This document shows, piece by piece, positions 25,503 through 33,860 of a DNA stretch of 64,000 nucleotides. The stretch's first letter is position 1, and each line of letters opens with the position of its first letter. Under the pieces are notes generated by a model, which saw only the letters and a list, made by a program, of their open reading frames with translations, made no database searches and was not told the DNA's origin. The DNA is from Clostridiales bacterium (GTDB taxonomy: Bacteria; Bacillota; Clostridia; Lachnospirales; Lachnospiraceae). Made by a program: the position numbers and the translations under genes. The DNA lies in assembly GCA_015655075.1 (NCBI GenBank), contig JAATFT010000090.1:1-64000 (forward strand), read 5' to 3'.

Positions 25503-27047
25503 ATGAGCGAAAAAAATGCAGTCAGATTAAAGAATATAAAAAAAGGTTTTAACGGAAATCCCGTATTAAAAGGTGTGGATTTAAATCTTAGACAGGGAGA
25601 AGTTTTAGCCTTGATGGGAGAAAACGGCGCCGGTAAATCTACCTTGGTGAATATCCTTATGGGAGTTTATCAAAGAGATGAAGGTGCAATTGAAATAGAT
25701 GGAAAGCAATTTGACCACTATGACATTGCTGCTGCCCGTAAAAACGGTATTGCAATTATTCCCCAGGAATTGGCTTTGGTGCCTGCAATTACAGTGGCAG
25801 AGAATATTTTATTGGGCAACCGTATAGCAAATCGGGGCAGATTAATTCAATGGAATAGCATGTTTAAAAAAGCCCAAAAACTCATAGATGATTTTGGCTT
25901 TAAAATTGATGCAAGAGCAAGAGTTGACAGTTTACCGATTTCTTATAGACAGCTGGTATGTATAATTAAAGCGGTGGCGGACGAGTCAAAGGTAATTATT
26001 ATGGATGAGCCCACCTCTTCCCTAAGTAAGGAGGAGGTATTACATCTGCATAATATTATTCGTAAATTAAAAGCAGAAAACAAGTCCATCATTTATATTT
26101 CCCATCTGATTGATGAAATCTTTGATATTGCGGATACGATTATGGTTTTACGTGACGGTTGCTTTATTGATTCCAAAAATGTGAATGATACAACACAAAG
26201 AGAGATTGTTTCCTTGATGGTCGGTGAAGAGCTTATGAAAGCGCAGGAGAATTTAAGGCATAGTATCGTAAGCAAAGAAGCAGACTATACCGGTTTACCT
26301 CCTAGAATGAGAGTCATGAATTTCAAAAGGGCCGGTAATTTAAAAGAAATCAATTTTTCCCTTTATCCGGGAGAAGTACTTGGAATTACGGGACTTGTGG
26401 GTGCGGGTAAATCAGAATTAATGAGAACCTTAATCGGGATTGACAAATACGATTCCGGCACAATAGAGATAAATGAACGGGAAGTCAAAATCGTATGTCC
26501 CGCAGCAGCCTATAAATTAGGAATAAGTTCTGTCCCGGAGGATAGAAAACTGCAAGGACTGGTGTTAATGGGTTCTGTACTGGATAATATTACGTTGACG
26601 CCGGTTTACAGAAAAACAGTTACAAAGGCGGGTTTTCTTAATGCAAAGCAGGAAAAAAAGGATGCTTCTGATTTTGTTGAAAAGCTTGCTATTAAAATTG
26701 GCGGTTTACATCAGAGAACCAACAGACTTTCCGGAGGAAACCAGCAGAAATGTGTCATTTCAAAAGCTTTGCTTGCAAAGCCCAGAATATTGCTGCTGGA
26801 CGAACCGACACGAGGAATTGATGTGGGTGCTAAAACATTGATTTATAAACTGATTAGAGAATTGAAAGAAGATGGTATGTCAATTATCCTATTTTCATCT
26901 GATATTTCGGAAATTCCAATTGCATGTGACAGAGTTTTGATTATGTCAAATAATACATTTGTGGGAGAACTGACGGGAAAAGAAGCCACGGTTGAAAAAA
27001 TATTGAATTGTACAATAGGAGGGCAGTCATGGGAAAGGCAAACATGA
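25503..27047 (+). CDS. Sugar ABC transporter ATPase with two ATP-binding domains (RbsA-like)
   Basis: 514 residues from ATG 25503 (AGGGG upstream). The first domain has Walker A GENGAGKST, a divergent signature (LPISYRQLVCIIKAV) and Walker B VIIMDEPTSSLS. The second has GLVGAGKSE, LSGGNQQKCVISKAL and LLLDEPTRGIDVG. Unlike the ATPase at 11.3 kb, the second Walker A is nearly intact. It powers the permease that follows; the two genes overlap by 19 bases. Confidence 0.93.
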   Translation: MSEKNAVRLKNIKKGFNGNPVLKGVDLNLRQGEVLALMGENGAGKSTLVNILMGVYQRDEGAIEIDGKQFDHYDIAAARKNGIAIIPQELALVPAITVAENILLGNRIANRGRLIQWNSMFKKAQKLIDDFGFKIDARARVDSLPISYRQLVCIIKAVADESKVIIMDEPTSSLSKEEVLHLHNIIRKLKAENKSIIYISHLIDEIFDIADTIMVLRDGCFIDSKNVNDTTQREIVSLMVGEELMKAQENLRHSIVSKEADYTGLPPRMRVMNFKRAGNLKEINFSLYPGEVLGITGLVGAGKSELMRTLIGIDKYDSGTIEINEREVKIVCPAAAYKLGISSVPEDRKLQGLVLMGSVLDNITLTPVYRKTVTKAGFLNAKQEKKDASDFVEKLAIKIGGLHQRTNRLSGGNQQKCVISKALLAKPRILLLDEPTRGIDVGAKTLIYKLIRELKEDGMSIILFSSDISEIPIACDRVLIMSNNTFVGELTGKEATVEKILNCTIGGQSWERQT

Positions 27048-27997
27048 TAATAAAAAATAAGAGTTTAGCAGGATTTATCAATGCTTATGGCGGATTAATA
27101 TCTGTAATTATTATTATGATGATTATTACAACGATTATTCGGCCGTCATTTTTTACATCTTCAAATATTGTACAATTACTGGTCAATAATAATAGTATTT
27201 TTTTGACCGGATTGGGAATGACATTTGTTATTCTAAGCGGAAGCATCGATTTGAGCCAAGGTGCGTTGGCCGCCTTTGCAACAATGATTTTCGCATTATT
27301 GGTTAGGCTTCAGATTCCATTTCCCATTGCCGTAATTCTTACCTGCGCTGCCGGCGGTTTGATAGGTATATTAAACGGAACAATTGTTTCGAAGGCAAAT
27401 GTGCATTCTTTTGTGGTTACATTAGGTATGACAACAGTGCTTCGCGGTTTGGCAGTCGCAGTCAACGGCGGTTATCCAATACCAATTGACATTTCAAACG
27501 GCTGGGTTAGTTTTTCAAACGGCCGCGTATTGGCTATTCCAAATGTTTTAATTTTGTGTGCCGTCGTATTTATTATAAGTTTCATTATTTTAAAGAGGAC
27601 GAATATAGGACGTAATATTTATGCGGTTGGCGGCAACCAGGAAGCGGCTAAATTCTCGGGGATTGATATTGTGAAAACTACGGTTTTTGCATTTTGTATG
27701 AGCGGTATATTTACGGCGCTGGCGGGATCGATTTTAGCGGCCAGAATGATTTCAGGTTTGCCTTCTTCCTGCGTGGGTCTTGAAACTTCGGCTGTTACTG
27801 CGGTAATTATTGGCGGAACATCATTTACCGGCGGAGACGGCAGTGTTGTCGGCACAGTATTCGGATGCATTTTAATGGCAATTCTGAATAATGCAATGGT
27901 TATGCTTGGAATTCCGGATTGGATGCAGAGCGTAATGTCAGGTGCCATCATTATTATTTCTGTTATCTATGATAGGCTCCGCAACAAGACGGCGTAA
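27029..27997 (+). CDS. Sugar ABC transporter permease (RbsC-like)
   Basis: 322 residues from ATG 27029, chosen because AGGAGGG lies 6 bases upstream inside the end of the ATPase gene. It has about nine hydrophobic segments, with family motifs ILSGSIDLSQGALAAFATM, GRNIYAVGGNQEAAKFSGI and IIGGTSFTGGDGSVVGTV. It forms the channel of the LacI-controlled importer. The gene for the fucose-isomerase-like protein starts 12 bases after the stop. Confidence 0.92.
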   Translation: MGKANMIIKNKSLAGFINAYGGLISVIIIMMIITTIIRPSFFTSSNIVQLLVNNNSIFLTGLGMTFVILSGSIDLSQGALAAFATMIFALLVRLQIPFPIAVILTCAAGGLIGILNGTIVSKANVHSFVVTLGMTTVLRGLAVAVNGGYPIPIDISNGWVSFSNGRVLAIPNVLILCAVVFIISFIILKRTNIGRNIYAVGGNQEAAKFSGIDIVKTTVFAFCMSGIFTALAGSILAARMISGLPSSCVGLETSAVTAVIIGGTSFTGGDGSVVGTVFGCILMAILNNAMVMLGIPDWMQSVMSGAIIIISVIYDRLRNKTA

Positions 27998-28009
27998 TGG
28001 AGGTTCGGT

Positions 28010-29353
28010 ATGGAAGAGAATAAAGCAAAAATAGGTTTGGTATGTATAGGATTACAGGGAGAAAGACTTGATTTGGCAGAATCCTTTTTAAAGGAAGCAA
28101 AACGAGAATTGTCCAAAAGAAATCTATACATAATCAGTGCCGATATATATACGTTGCAGGGTGATGAGGTCGTTTGGCAGACTAAGCATTGTGTGAAGGA
28201 AGGCGCTGATGCAATAGTATATTTAATCGGCACCTGGATTTTGGCTGATCATGTGATTAATGCGGTTTACGCTTTGAAAACTCCGTTTGGAATTTGGGGT
28301 ATCCCGGAACCCGCATCATTTTCATCGGTTGGAGCAAATGTACTGCATGGGTCTTTGGGCGAAATGGATATTTCACACGAATTATTTTATGGAAATATAT
28401 GTGATGCCGAGGTGCTGGATGAGATTGAAAATTTTGCATATGCTGCAAGGACGCAGAAAAAGCTGCGTAAAGCCCGAATGGGGTTGATTGGCGGCAGAAC
28501 AATCAGTGCTTATCCCACTACCGCGGACCCGAATCAGATTAAGAAAATGTTCGGTGTTGAAGTGGAGCATATTGATCAATTGGTACTGTTAAAGAAAGCG
28601 GAATCTGTTTCAGGAGAAGCCGCCAACGCACTTTTAGAAACGGCAGAACAACAGTATGGCATCATTGAGACAAGTAAGGAGAGATTAAAGAAGGCTTTAA
28701 CAATTTATATTGCATTAAAAGAAATCATTAAAGAATATGGCCTGGACATGCTGTCTGTAAAATGCATCGGTGAATTTATGGATGAATACTGCTCGGCATG
28801 TTTGGCCTTATCCATGCTAAATGACGAAAAATTTACGGCAACCTGCCAATGCAATATAAATGCCACGATCTCTTCTTATATCTTGTCTCAGCTGTCAGGA
28901 AATCGATGTTTCTTTGGAGATGTGAATGTTGTTTTGAAGGAGGATAATACTGCAAGGATAATTAATTGCGGAAGTATTCCGGGAAAATTGGCAAAAACAT
29001 ATCAGGATATCCGGCTTGTTACCCAATATGAATATATGGGAACAGGAAGAGGCGTTTGTACGTTATTCTGCTGCAAGCCAGGTAAAGTAACATTTGGCAC
29101 TCTTGGACGGGTAAACGGGGTGTATGAAATGAACATTGCAACCGGTGAAGCATTTGAACAGCCAATGGAAGAATTAAAGAAAGTAAGAAATTGGGCGCAG
29201 GGTTTTATAAAACTGGATTGCGATTCTATGAAATTTTATCGTAATATAAGATGCAATCATAGTGTCATGACATATGGAATTATAGAAAAACAAATTTTGC
29301 ATTTATGCAGGATGTTGGATATTAAGGCAGTTACATACCAGCATAAGAGATAG
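28010..29353 (+). CDS. L-fucose/L-arabinose isomerase-family protein
   Basis: 447 residues from ATG 28010 (GGAGG upstream). The protein matches the FucI/AraA-like group: an N-terminal Rossmann-type domain (KIGLVCIGLQGERLDLAES, EGADAIVYLIGTWILADHV), the linker RMGLIGGRTISAYPTTADPN, and a C-terminal half with VKCIGEFMD, CQCNINATISSYIL and the metal-site-like Glu/Asp/His positions. Shorter members of this group are often uncharacterised. In this operon it would interconvert an aldose and a ketose after import. It precedes the broken deoC/kinase genes, so the pathway downstream is no longer complete here. Confidence 0.8.
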   Translation: MEENKAKIGLVCIGLQGERLDLAESFLKEAKRELSKRNLYIISADIYTLQGDEVVWQTKHCVKEGADAIVYLIGTWILADHVINAVYALKTPFGIWGIPEPASFSSVGANVLHGSLGEMDISHELFYGNICDAEVLDEIENFAYAARTQKKLRKARMGLIGGRTISAYPTTADPNQIKKMFGVEVEHIDQLVLLKKAESVSGEAANALLETAEQQYGIIETSKERLKKALTIYIALKEIIKEYGLDMLSVKCIGEFMDEYCSACLALSMLNDEKFTATCQCNINATISSYILSQLSGNRCFFGDVNVVLKEDNTARIINCGSIPGKLAKTYQDIRLVTQYEYMGTGRGVCTLFCCKPGKVTFGTLGRVNGVYEMNIATGEAFEQPMEELKKVRNWAQGFIKLDCDSMKFYRNIRCNHSVMTYGIIEKQILHLCRMLDIKAVTYQHKR

Positions 29354-29368
29354 AAGGAGAGAGCTAAG

Positions 29369-29671
29369 ATGAATGTGGACACACTAACAAAATTACAGTT
29401 GGCAGGAATGTTTGATCATACCTTTTTAAAAGTGTTTGCCCAGAAGAAGGAATTTGATAAGTTGTGTAATGAAGCAAAGGAATATGGATTTGCAATGGTT
29501 GCAATTAATTCATCACCTGTAAAATATTGCAAAGAATTACTGAAGGATACGAATGTGCATGTGGGAGTCGCAATTTCTTTTCCCCTGGGACAGACTACCG
29601 TTAAAACAAAAGTTTATGAAACCAATGAGGCGATAACAGAAGGTGCTGATGAAATTGATTATGTCCCATGA
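29369..29671 (+). pseudogene. deoC-like aldolase gene, 3' end lost
   Basis: From ATG 29369 (AAGGAGAGAG upstream) 100 codons read MFDHTFLKVFAQKKEFDKLC, then HVGVAISFPLGQTTVKTKV and EGADEIDYV, the first half of deoxyribose-phosphate aldolase-type proteins (DHT start, FPxG and EGADEID). An intact enzyme has about 215-225 residues with a catalytic Lys in the missing half. The frame ends exactly where FGGY-kinase sequence begins, so a deletion has joined the two genes. The product is unlikely to be active. Confidence 0.78.
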
Positions 29672-30047
29672 TTTGGGAACATCGGGAGATAAAGCTTCTG
29701 TCTTTGATGAAAGTGTAAACTTCTTGGCAGTATAACATATCATTATACCGTAAATTATTTTAATGGAAATTGGGCGGAACAAGATCCCGATATTTGGTGG
29801 AATGCAGTTTGCAATTCAACAAGAAAGCTGATCGTAGATGCTGCTGGAAGAAGCCAATTCTTTGGGAGCTGCTATAATTGGAGGTGTAGGTGTGGGAATT
29901 TTTGAGGATTTTGATGTTGCTGAGAAAATTATTAAAATAAATACTACAATACAGCCGAATAAGAAAAATTCTCAAATTTATAAGAGACAAAGAAAGGTGT
30001 TTAATGCCTGTTATTTTGCACTGGAACAGATATTTTATGAAATGTAA
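29661..30047 (+). pseudogene. FGGY-family carbohydrate kinase (xylulokinase-like) remnant
   Basis: Three pieces of one kinase are visible in different frames. At 29661 MSHDLGTSGDKASVFDES is the N-terminal phosphate-binding DxGTSG strand. After a one-base frameshift near 29735, TVNYFNGNWAEQDPDIWWNA is the GWAEQDPxxWW segment. From about 29838, EEANSLGAAIIGGVGVGIFE with FNACYFALEQIF is the C-terminal end of xylulokinase-type proteins. Some 350 residues between the second and third pieces are gone. The kinase cannot be functional; in the ancestral operon it would have phosphorylated the ketose made by the isomerase. Confidence 0.8.
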
Positions 30048-30399
30048 ATTTACTCAACTGTGTCCTTCTATTTGATTGCCGAATAAAATAAAATGTGTTA
30101 TACTATGGATAAAAGAAAGAGAGGTGATTATTTATAAGTAATATGAAATCGTCTATACAGGTTAACGCGTTTAAAGCATAGCAAAGACCGTTGTAAAACG
30201 GAAGGTACTGTATCTGATGCTGAAACTGTGCAACATTTTTCGTCTACTGCAAAATTCAGGTAAGATAAGGGACGACAGGTTTGATATCAAGTAGAATTTT
30301 TCAAAAACTTTACATAGAGGAAACGCTCTGTATATATAACTCTTGTAAAGTATAATCGTAATAATTATTAAGCAAAAGAAAGAAGAAAGGAGGAAATAA
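30048..30399. other. Region upstream of a small unknown gene
   Basis: About 350 bases. GAGAGGTGATT near 30121 precedes a very short frame; no gene is supported. A repeated pair CTTTACA/TGTAAAG surrounds 30308-30350 and may be part of the promoter of the next gene. Confidence 0.35.
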
Positions 30400-30729
30400 A
30401 TGCATCAAGAGGATTTAATTTATGATAATGCCAAAAAAATCTTGAAAACGTATGGGAAAATAACGCAAAAGAGCATAAATGAAAAAGTAATCTATGAATG
30501 TGCCGCGGTGGTATATTCCATTAGGCAGGATTACAAAGAAGATACAAGAAATTATATTGTCACAAAAAGTATCTACGAGATTGAAAAAGAAATGATTTAC
30601 AGGCTTCAAAAAAAGATTCGTCAAAACGAGAAGTATGCAAAGAAAGCGGAAGAAACCTGCAGGAATGCGCTTACGTACATTGAATTGGTGGTGGCGCCGA
30701 GGGTAAATTTAAGTTTTCTGGCTTGTTAA
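30400..30729 (+). CDS. Small hypothetical protein, helical and charged
   Basis: 109 residues from ATG 30400 with an ideal AAAGGAGG site. I do not recognise a family. The protein is rich in Lys, Glu, Tyr and Ile, with no signal peptide or membrane segment; residues about 60-95 (IEKEMIYRLQKKIRQNEKY and on) are likely helical or coiled coil. It stands alone, with a small terminator after it. A cytoplasmic regulatory or structural role is possible but unsupported. Confidence 0.65.
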   Translation: MHQEDLIYDNAKKILKTYGKITQKSINEKVIYECAAVVYSIRQDYKEDTRNYIVTKSIYEIEKEMIYRLQKKIRQNEKYAKKAEETCRNALTYIELVVAPRVNLSFLAC

Positions 30730-30730
30730 C

Positions 30731-30752
30731 GGGCTTGAAGCCTTTTTTTTAT
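30731..30752 (+). terminator. Small terminator after the 109-residue gene
   Basis: GGGCTTGAAGCC followed by T8; the stem is short (four or five pairs) but the U-tract is strong. Confidence 0.6.
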
Positions 30753-31067
30753 GCTTAAAATTTCCGACTTAGGCCTTGGAGCACAGCTTTTATGTACCGG
30801 ATTTTCCATATTATAATATCTACCTGGTACAAGCTGTATTGCTTTTAGATAGAGTATCTCCTTCTAGAAACACACTAACTTTCCTAACTCTTTCTTTACT
30901 TTTCTTTTATTACTATTATTGCTTTTATTATTCTTGGTCTATTTACTTTTTATTGCTCTATTTTGAAAATACTTGAAATATGAATATTATAGTGCTATAA
31001 TCATTTTAGTTATTAAAAGAGTTTTAAAAACTATGAAAATAATATAAAAATAATGAGGCGAAATATA
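30753..31067. other. Region upstream of the second ROK gene
   Basis: Low-complexity, pyrimidine-rich on the plus strand around 30880-30960. It ends in a promoter (30973-31001); no gene. Confidence 0.5.
30973..31001 (+). promoter_or_regulatory. Sigma-A promoter of the second ROK gene
   Basis: TTGAAA at 30973-30978, a 17-base spacer and TATAAT at 30996-31001, 67 bases before the start codon. Confidence 0.75.
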
Positions 31068-32054
31068 ATGGCTGATGCAGGTGAAATTAAAAATATGAAT
31101 ACAAAGGCTGTACGACGTATAATGCAGCAAAAAGGTATTATAAGTAAGAATAAATTAGCCCGTGAAACAGGATTAAGCTTCCCCACTATTAGCCGTACCA
31201 TTGAGCAATTGGTTGCGGCGGGTGAATTAGAACAAAGGGGAACAAGCAATTCCACGGGTGGGCGCAGCGCACAGCTTTTTGCAATAAATCCGGTTTTTAT
31301 GGTATCTTTACTGCTTCGTTTAGAAGCCAAAAAATTAAACTGGTCTGTTAGCGACCTGCTTGGCAGAAGCTTAGAATCTGGATTGGAACTTTGTTCAGAG
31401 GGAGTATTACAGACAATCGACACGCTAATCATGCGTGTACAGGTGCGTTACCCGCAGCTTAAGGCTATTGCAGTGGGATTGGCGGCTACCGTTCATTATG
31501 GAACTGTAACCGAATGTTTTACTCATGCTGAGCTGCGGGGCGTGAACTTGTCTTTGCATGTTATGGATATCTCCAAACTTCCCTGTAGTGTGGAGGGCGA
31601 TATGCATGTGGTTTCCACAGGATATTGGGCAAATTGTAACCATTCTCCGAAAGCAGTTGCCTGTATTTATTTAGGCGAGGGAGGAATTGGTTCCGGCATT
31701 GTTATTGAAGGAAATGCCTGGCACGGCGCTTCTGAATTTGCAGGAGAGCTGCACTATCTTCCGATTGAAGATAATCTTAAATACGCGCGGACACATTTTT
31801 CCGGTGTAAATATTGCAGATTATTACGGTAAGATAATCCGGTCCTATGCGGCTTTGTTGAATCCTGATCGGGTCATTCTTTATGAAAATGACCTTATTAA
31901 AGGGAAAGCGGATGAAATCCGCAGGATATGTGCCAATAACCTTCCTGCACAAGCCATCCCGCAGATTGAGATATCAAACAGCTTTGATGAAGATTATGAA
32001 AAGGGGCTATATGCTCTTGCCGGTCGTCTGCTTGAACAACAGGCAGAATATTAA
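31068..32054 (+). CDS. ROK-family regulator lacking the zinc motif
   Basis: 328 residues from ATG 31068 (GAGG nine bases upstream; ATG 31053 is in frame but overlaps that site). The N-terminal winged helix (about 8-70) contains ISKNKLARETGLSFPTISRT and ends in STGGRSAQLF, typical of ROK repressors. The ROK domain is present (AIAVGLAATVHYG, YLGEGGIGSGIVIEGNAWHG, EFAGELHYLP) but the usual CxCGxxGC zinc loop is replaced by EDNLKYARTHFSG. The protein ends soon after, shorter than most members. It could regulate the neighbouring decayed operon or a distant target. Confidence 0.8.
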   Translation: MADAGEIKNMNTKAVRRIMQQKGIISKNKLARETGLSFPTISRTIEQLVAAGELEQRGTSNSTGGRSAQLFAINPVFMVSLLLRLEAKKLNWSVSDLLGRSLESGLELCSEGVLQTIDTLIMRVQVRYPQLKAIAVGLAATVHYGTVTECFTHAELRGVNLSLHVMDISKLPCSVEGDMHVVSTGYWANCNHSPKAVACIYLGEGGIGSGIVIEGNAWHGASEFAGELHYLPIEDNLKYARTHFSGVNIADYYGKIIRSYAALLNPDRVILYENDLIKGKADEIRRICANNLPAQAIPQIEISNSFDEDYEKGLYALAGRLLEQQAEY

Positions 32055-32354
32055 TTTTGCGGAAAGAATTATGATAACAAAGATTAATAATCACATTATA
32101 AATTTTGTGAGCCTTCAGGCAAATGAAAAATTAAAGAGACTTTCATTATGAATGAACAAGTTAAAAGGATATAAAACACGAGAAGCTTAAAAGAGTCTGG
32201 CAAGCCAGACTCTTTCTTATATAAGAAAGGATCTTGGGCAAAAAATGCATGGGCATTAATCAGTAAAAGATATGTAAAAAGCCGTAAATCAGTGTTATAA
32301 TATGTTAATAACGGTAACCTGGTACATAAAAGATTTACAATTGGAGGTGGTATT
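32055..32354. other. Region after the second ROK gene
   Basis: Contains the terminator at 32190-32218 and a strong ribosome-binding site (GGAGGTGG at 32343-32350) for the DUF3800 fragment; otherwise AT-rich with no gene. Confidence 0.5.
32190..32218 (+). terminator. Terminator with stem AAGAGTCTGGC
   Basis: AAGAGTCTGGC (32191-32201) pairs with GCCAGACTCTT (32204-32214) followed by a T-rich tail. The same stem recurs at 48032-48053. Confidence 0.75.
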
Positions 32355-32516
32355 GTGGAACGAATGTATGCTTTTACTGCTACGTCAGGCAATTACGGAT
32401 TTAATTTTGGACAGGAAGGCGTTTCCGGCCATTTTATTGTCACGGCTGTTTTAATACCGGAATCTGCATTAATTTCAGCAGAAATTGATATAAAAGAGAT
32501 ACGGAAAAGAGATTAA
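32355..32516 (+). pseudogene. DUF3800-like N-terminal fragment
   Basis: A 53-codon frame from GTG 32355 (ribosome-binding site GGAGGTGG) reads SGNYGFNFGQEGVSGHFIVT, then AVLIPESALISAEIDIKEIR. This resembles the start of DUF3800 proteins (DESGxxG.nF...s.yFvvtavi), but the metal-ligand Asp-Glu before SG is replaced by Thr-Ala-Thr and the rest (about 180 residues) is absent. DUF3800 genes are common on mobile islands, so this may mark an old insertion. Confidence 0.5.
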
Positions 32517-33185
32517 AACACTGAAGCAATTCTTTGATTTGATAAATAATTAAAGATATTGTATTCCATATTTGCCTGCGTTATATTGTTACGATAGAAT
32601 ATTCCTGGAGTGTGTTTGAAAAATGCTTGTGACGCAGCATACCGCAAAGTGGGGCGGTCAAAACGGTGCAATGATTTTTCAACACGCTCTAGTACAAGGG
32701 AAAAAACTGTCATAGTATTATGCAACCCATAAAAATTCTTTAAATAAGGAAACTGGACGAGCTTATATACAATTATGACACAAGATTCTACAGATATAAT
32801 AAACTTTTAAGCAAGGGGCAGATTAACATGGATTATATTTTCAAAATACGGTGATACTTCATTTTTGCGGAAAGAAAAAGCCCTGGCATAAAAATTACAG
32901 CGGAGAATTCCATTCCTTGTATAAACATTATGAAAAAATGACATTTGGTGCCTGAATGAAAAGGTGACTTCTGGTATTGGAAAGAGAATATTTTAGAATT
33001 TCAAAAATTTAAGTAATTTTAAAGTTACAATGATATTCTTTTATAAAACAGGAAAAATATCATGAAACAGGGATTTTTAAGAAACAAGTGGTAAAAATTT
33101 CAAATGGTTTTGTATTTTTGTAATATATAAAAGTAAACGGAAGCAATACAAAAGGGCGGATCCAAAGGCGTATGGAGGGATGGGT
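32517..33185. other. Gene-free region with a MITE-like copy
   Basis: About 670 bases. It holds MITE-like copy A2 at 32606-32691. The rest is AT-rich without a supported gene; the promoter of the two-component operon is expected near 33100 but no consensus pair is clear. Confidence 0.5.
32606..32691 (+). repeat. MITE-like element, family A, copy A2 (86 bp)
   Basis: Ends GGAGTGTGTTTGAAAAATGC and GATTTTTCAACACGCTCTA are inverted repeats. The inner part ATACCGCAAAGTGGGGCGGT, then CAAAACGGTGCAATG, matches copies A1 and A3. Confidence 0.72.
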
Positions 33186-33860
33186 ATGAGAATTTTACTT
33201 GCGGAGGATGAAAAGGAATTATCGAATGCTTTAGTTGCGATTTTAAAACATAATAATTATTCGGTGGATGCGGTTTATGACGGAGCGGATGCCCTGGACT
33301 ACGGATTGTCTGAGAACTATGATATCATTATTTTAGATATTATGATGCCTAAGATGAGCGGTCTTAAGGTTTTGGAAAAATTAAGGAAAAAGGGAATTTC
33401 CACGCCCATTTTAATACTTACGGCCAAAACGGAGATTGAAGACCGTATTATCGGTTTGGATACGGGTGCGGATGATTACCTGGGGAAACCTTTTGCCATG
33501 GGGGAATTGCTTGCAAGAGTCCGTGCCATGTCAAGACGTAAATCGGAATTTACGCCAAACATAATGGGTCTGGGCAATATCAGACTGAATAAAGAAAACT
33601 TCGAACTGTCCAACGAGAAAACCTCATTAAGGCTTAGCAATAAGGAATTTCAGATGCTGGAAATGCTCATAAATAATCCGAAACGCCTGATATCCACGGA
33701 ACAGTTTATGGAGAGGATTTGGGGCTATGATGCAGAGGCGGAAATCAGCGTGGTATGGGTATATATTTCTTATCTGCGTAAAAAGCTGGAATCTTTAAAT
33801 GCCAATGTAAAAATTAAGGCGGTCAGAGGTGTCGGTTACACCCTGGAGGAAGTCAGATGA
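33186..33860 (+). CDS. OmpR/PhoB-family response regulator
   Basis: 224 residues; ATG 33186 is chosen because GGAGGG lies 6 bases upstream, whereas ATG 33180 overlaps that site. The receiver has LLAEDE, Asp51 (IIILDIMMPKMSG), Thr in ILTAK and Lys in YLGKPF. The winged helix ends in IKAVRGVGYTL. Its stop overlaps the kinase start (ATGA). It most likely activates the VTC/DUF4956 operon, whose promoter lacks a good -35 box but has paired TGTAA repeats 11 bases apart. Confidence 0.9.
   Translation: MRILLAEDEKELSNALVAILKHNNYSVDAVYDGADALDYGLSENYDIIILDIMMPKMSGLKVLEKLRKKGISTPILILTAKTEIEDRIIGLDTGADDYLGKPFAMGELLARVRAMSRRKSEFTPNIMGLGNIRLNKENFELSNEKTSLRLSNKEFQMLEMLINNPKRLISTEQFMERIWGYDAEAEISVVWVYISYLRKKLESLNANVKIKAVRGVGYTLEEVR

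Noticed and set aside
30170-30300. Possible gene relic before the 109-residue protein
   Set aside because: Short frames with stops in all phases; no recognisable motif.
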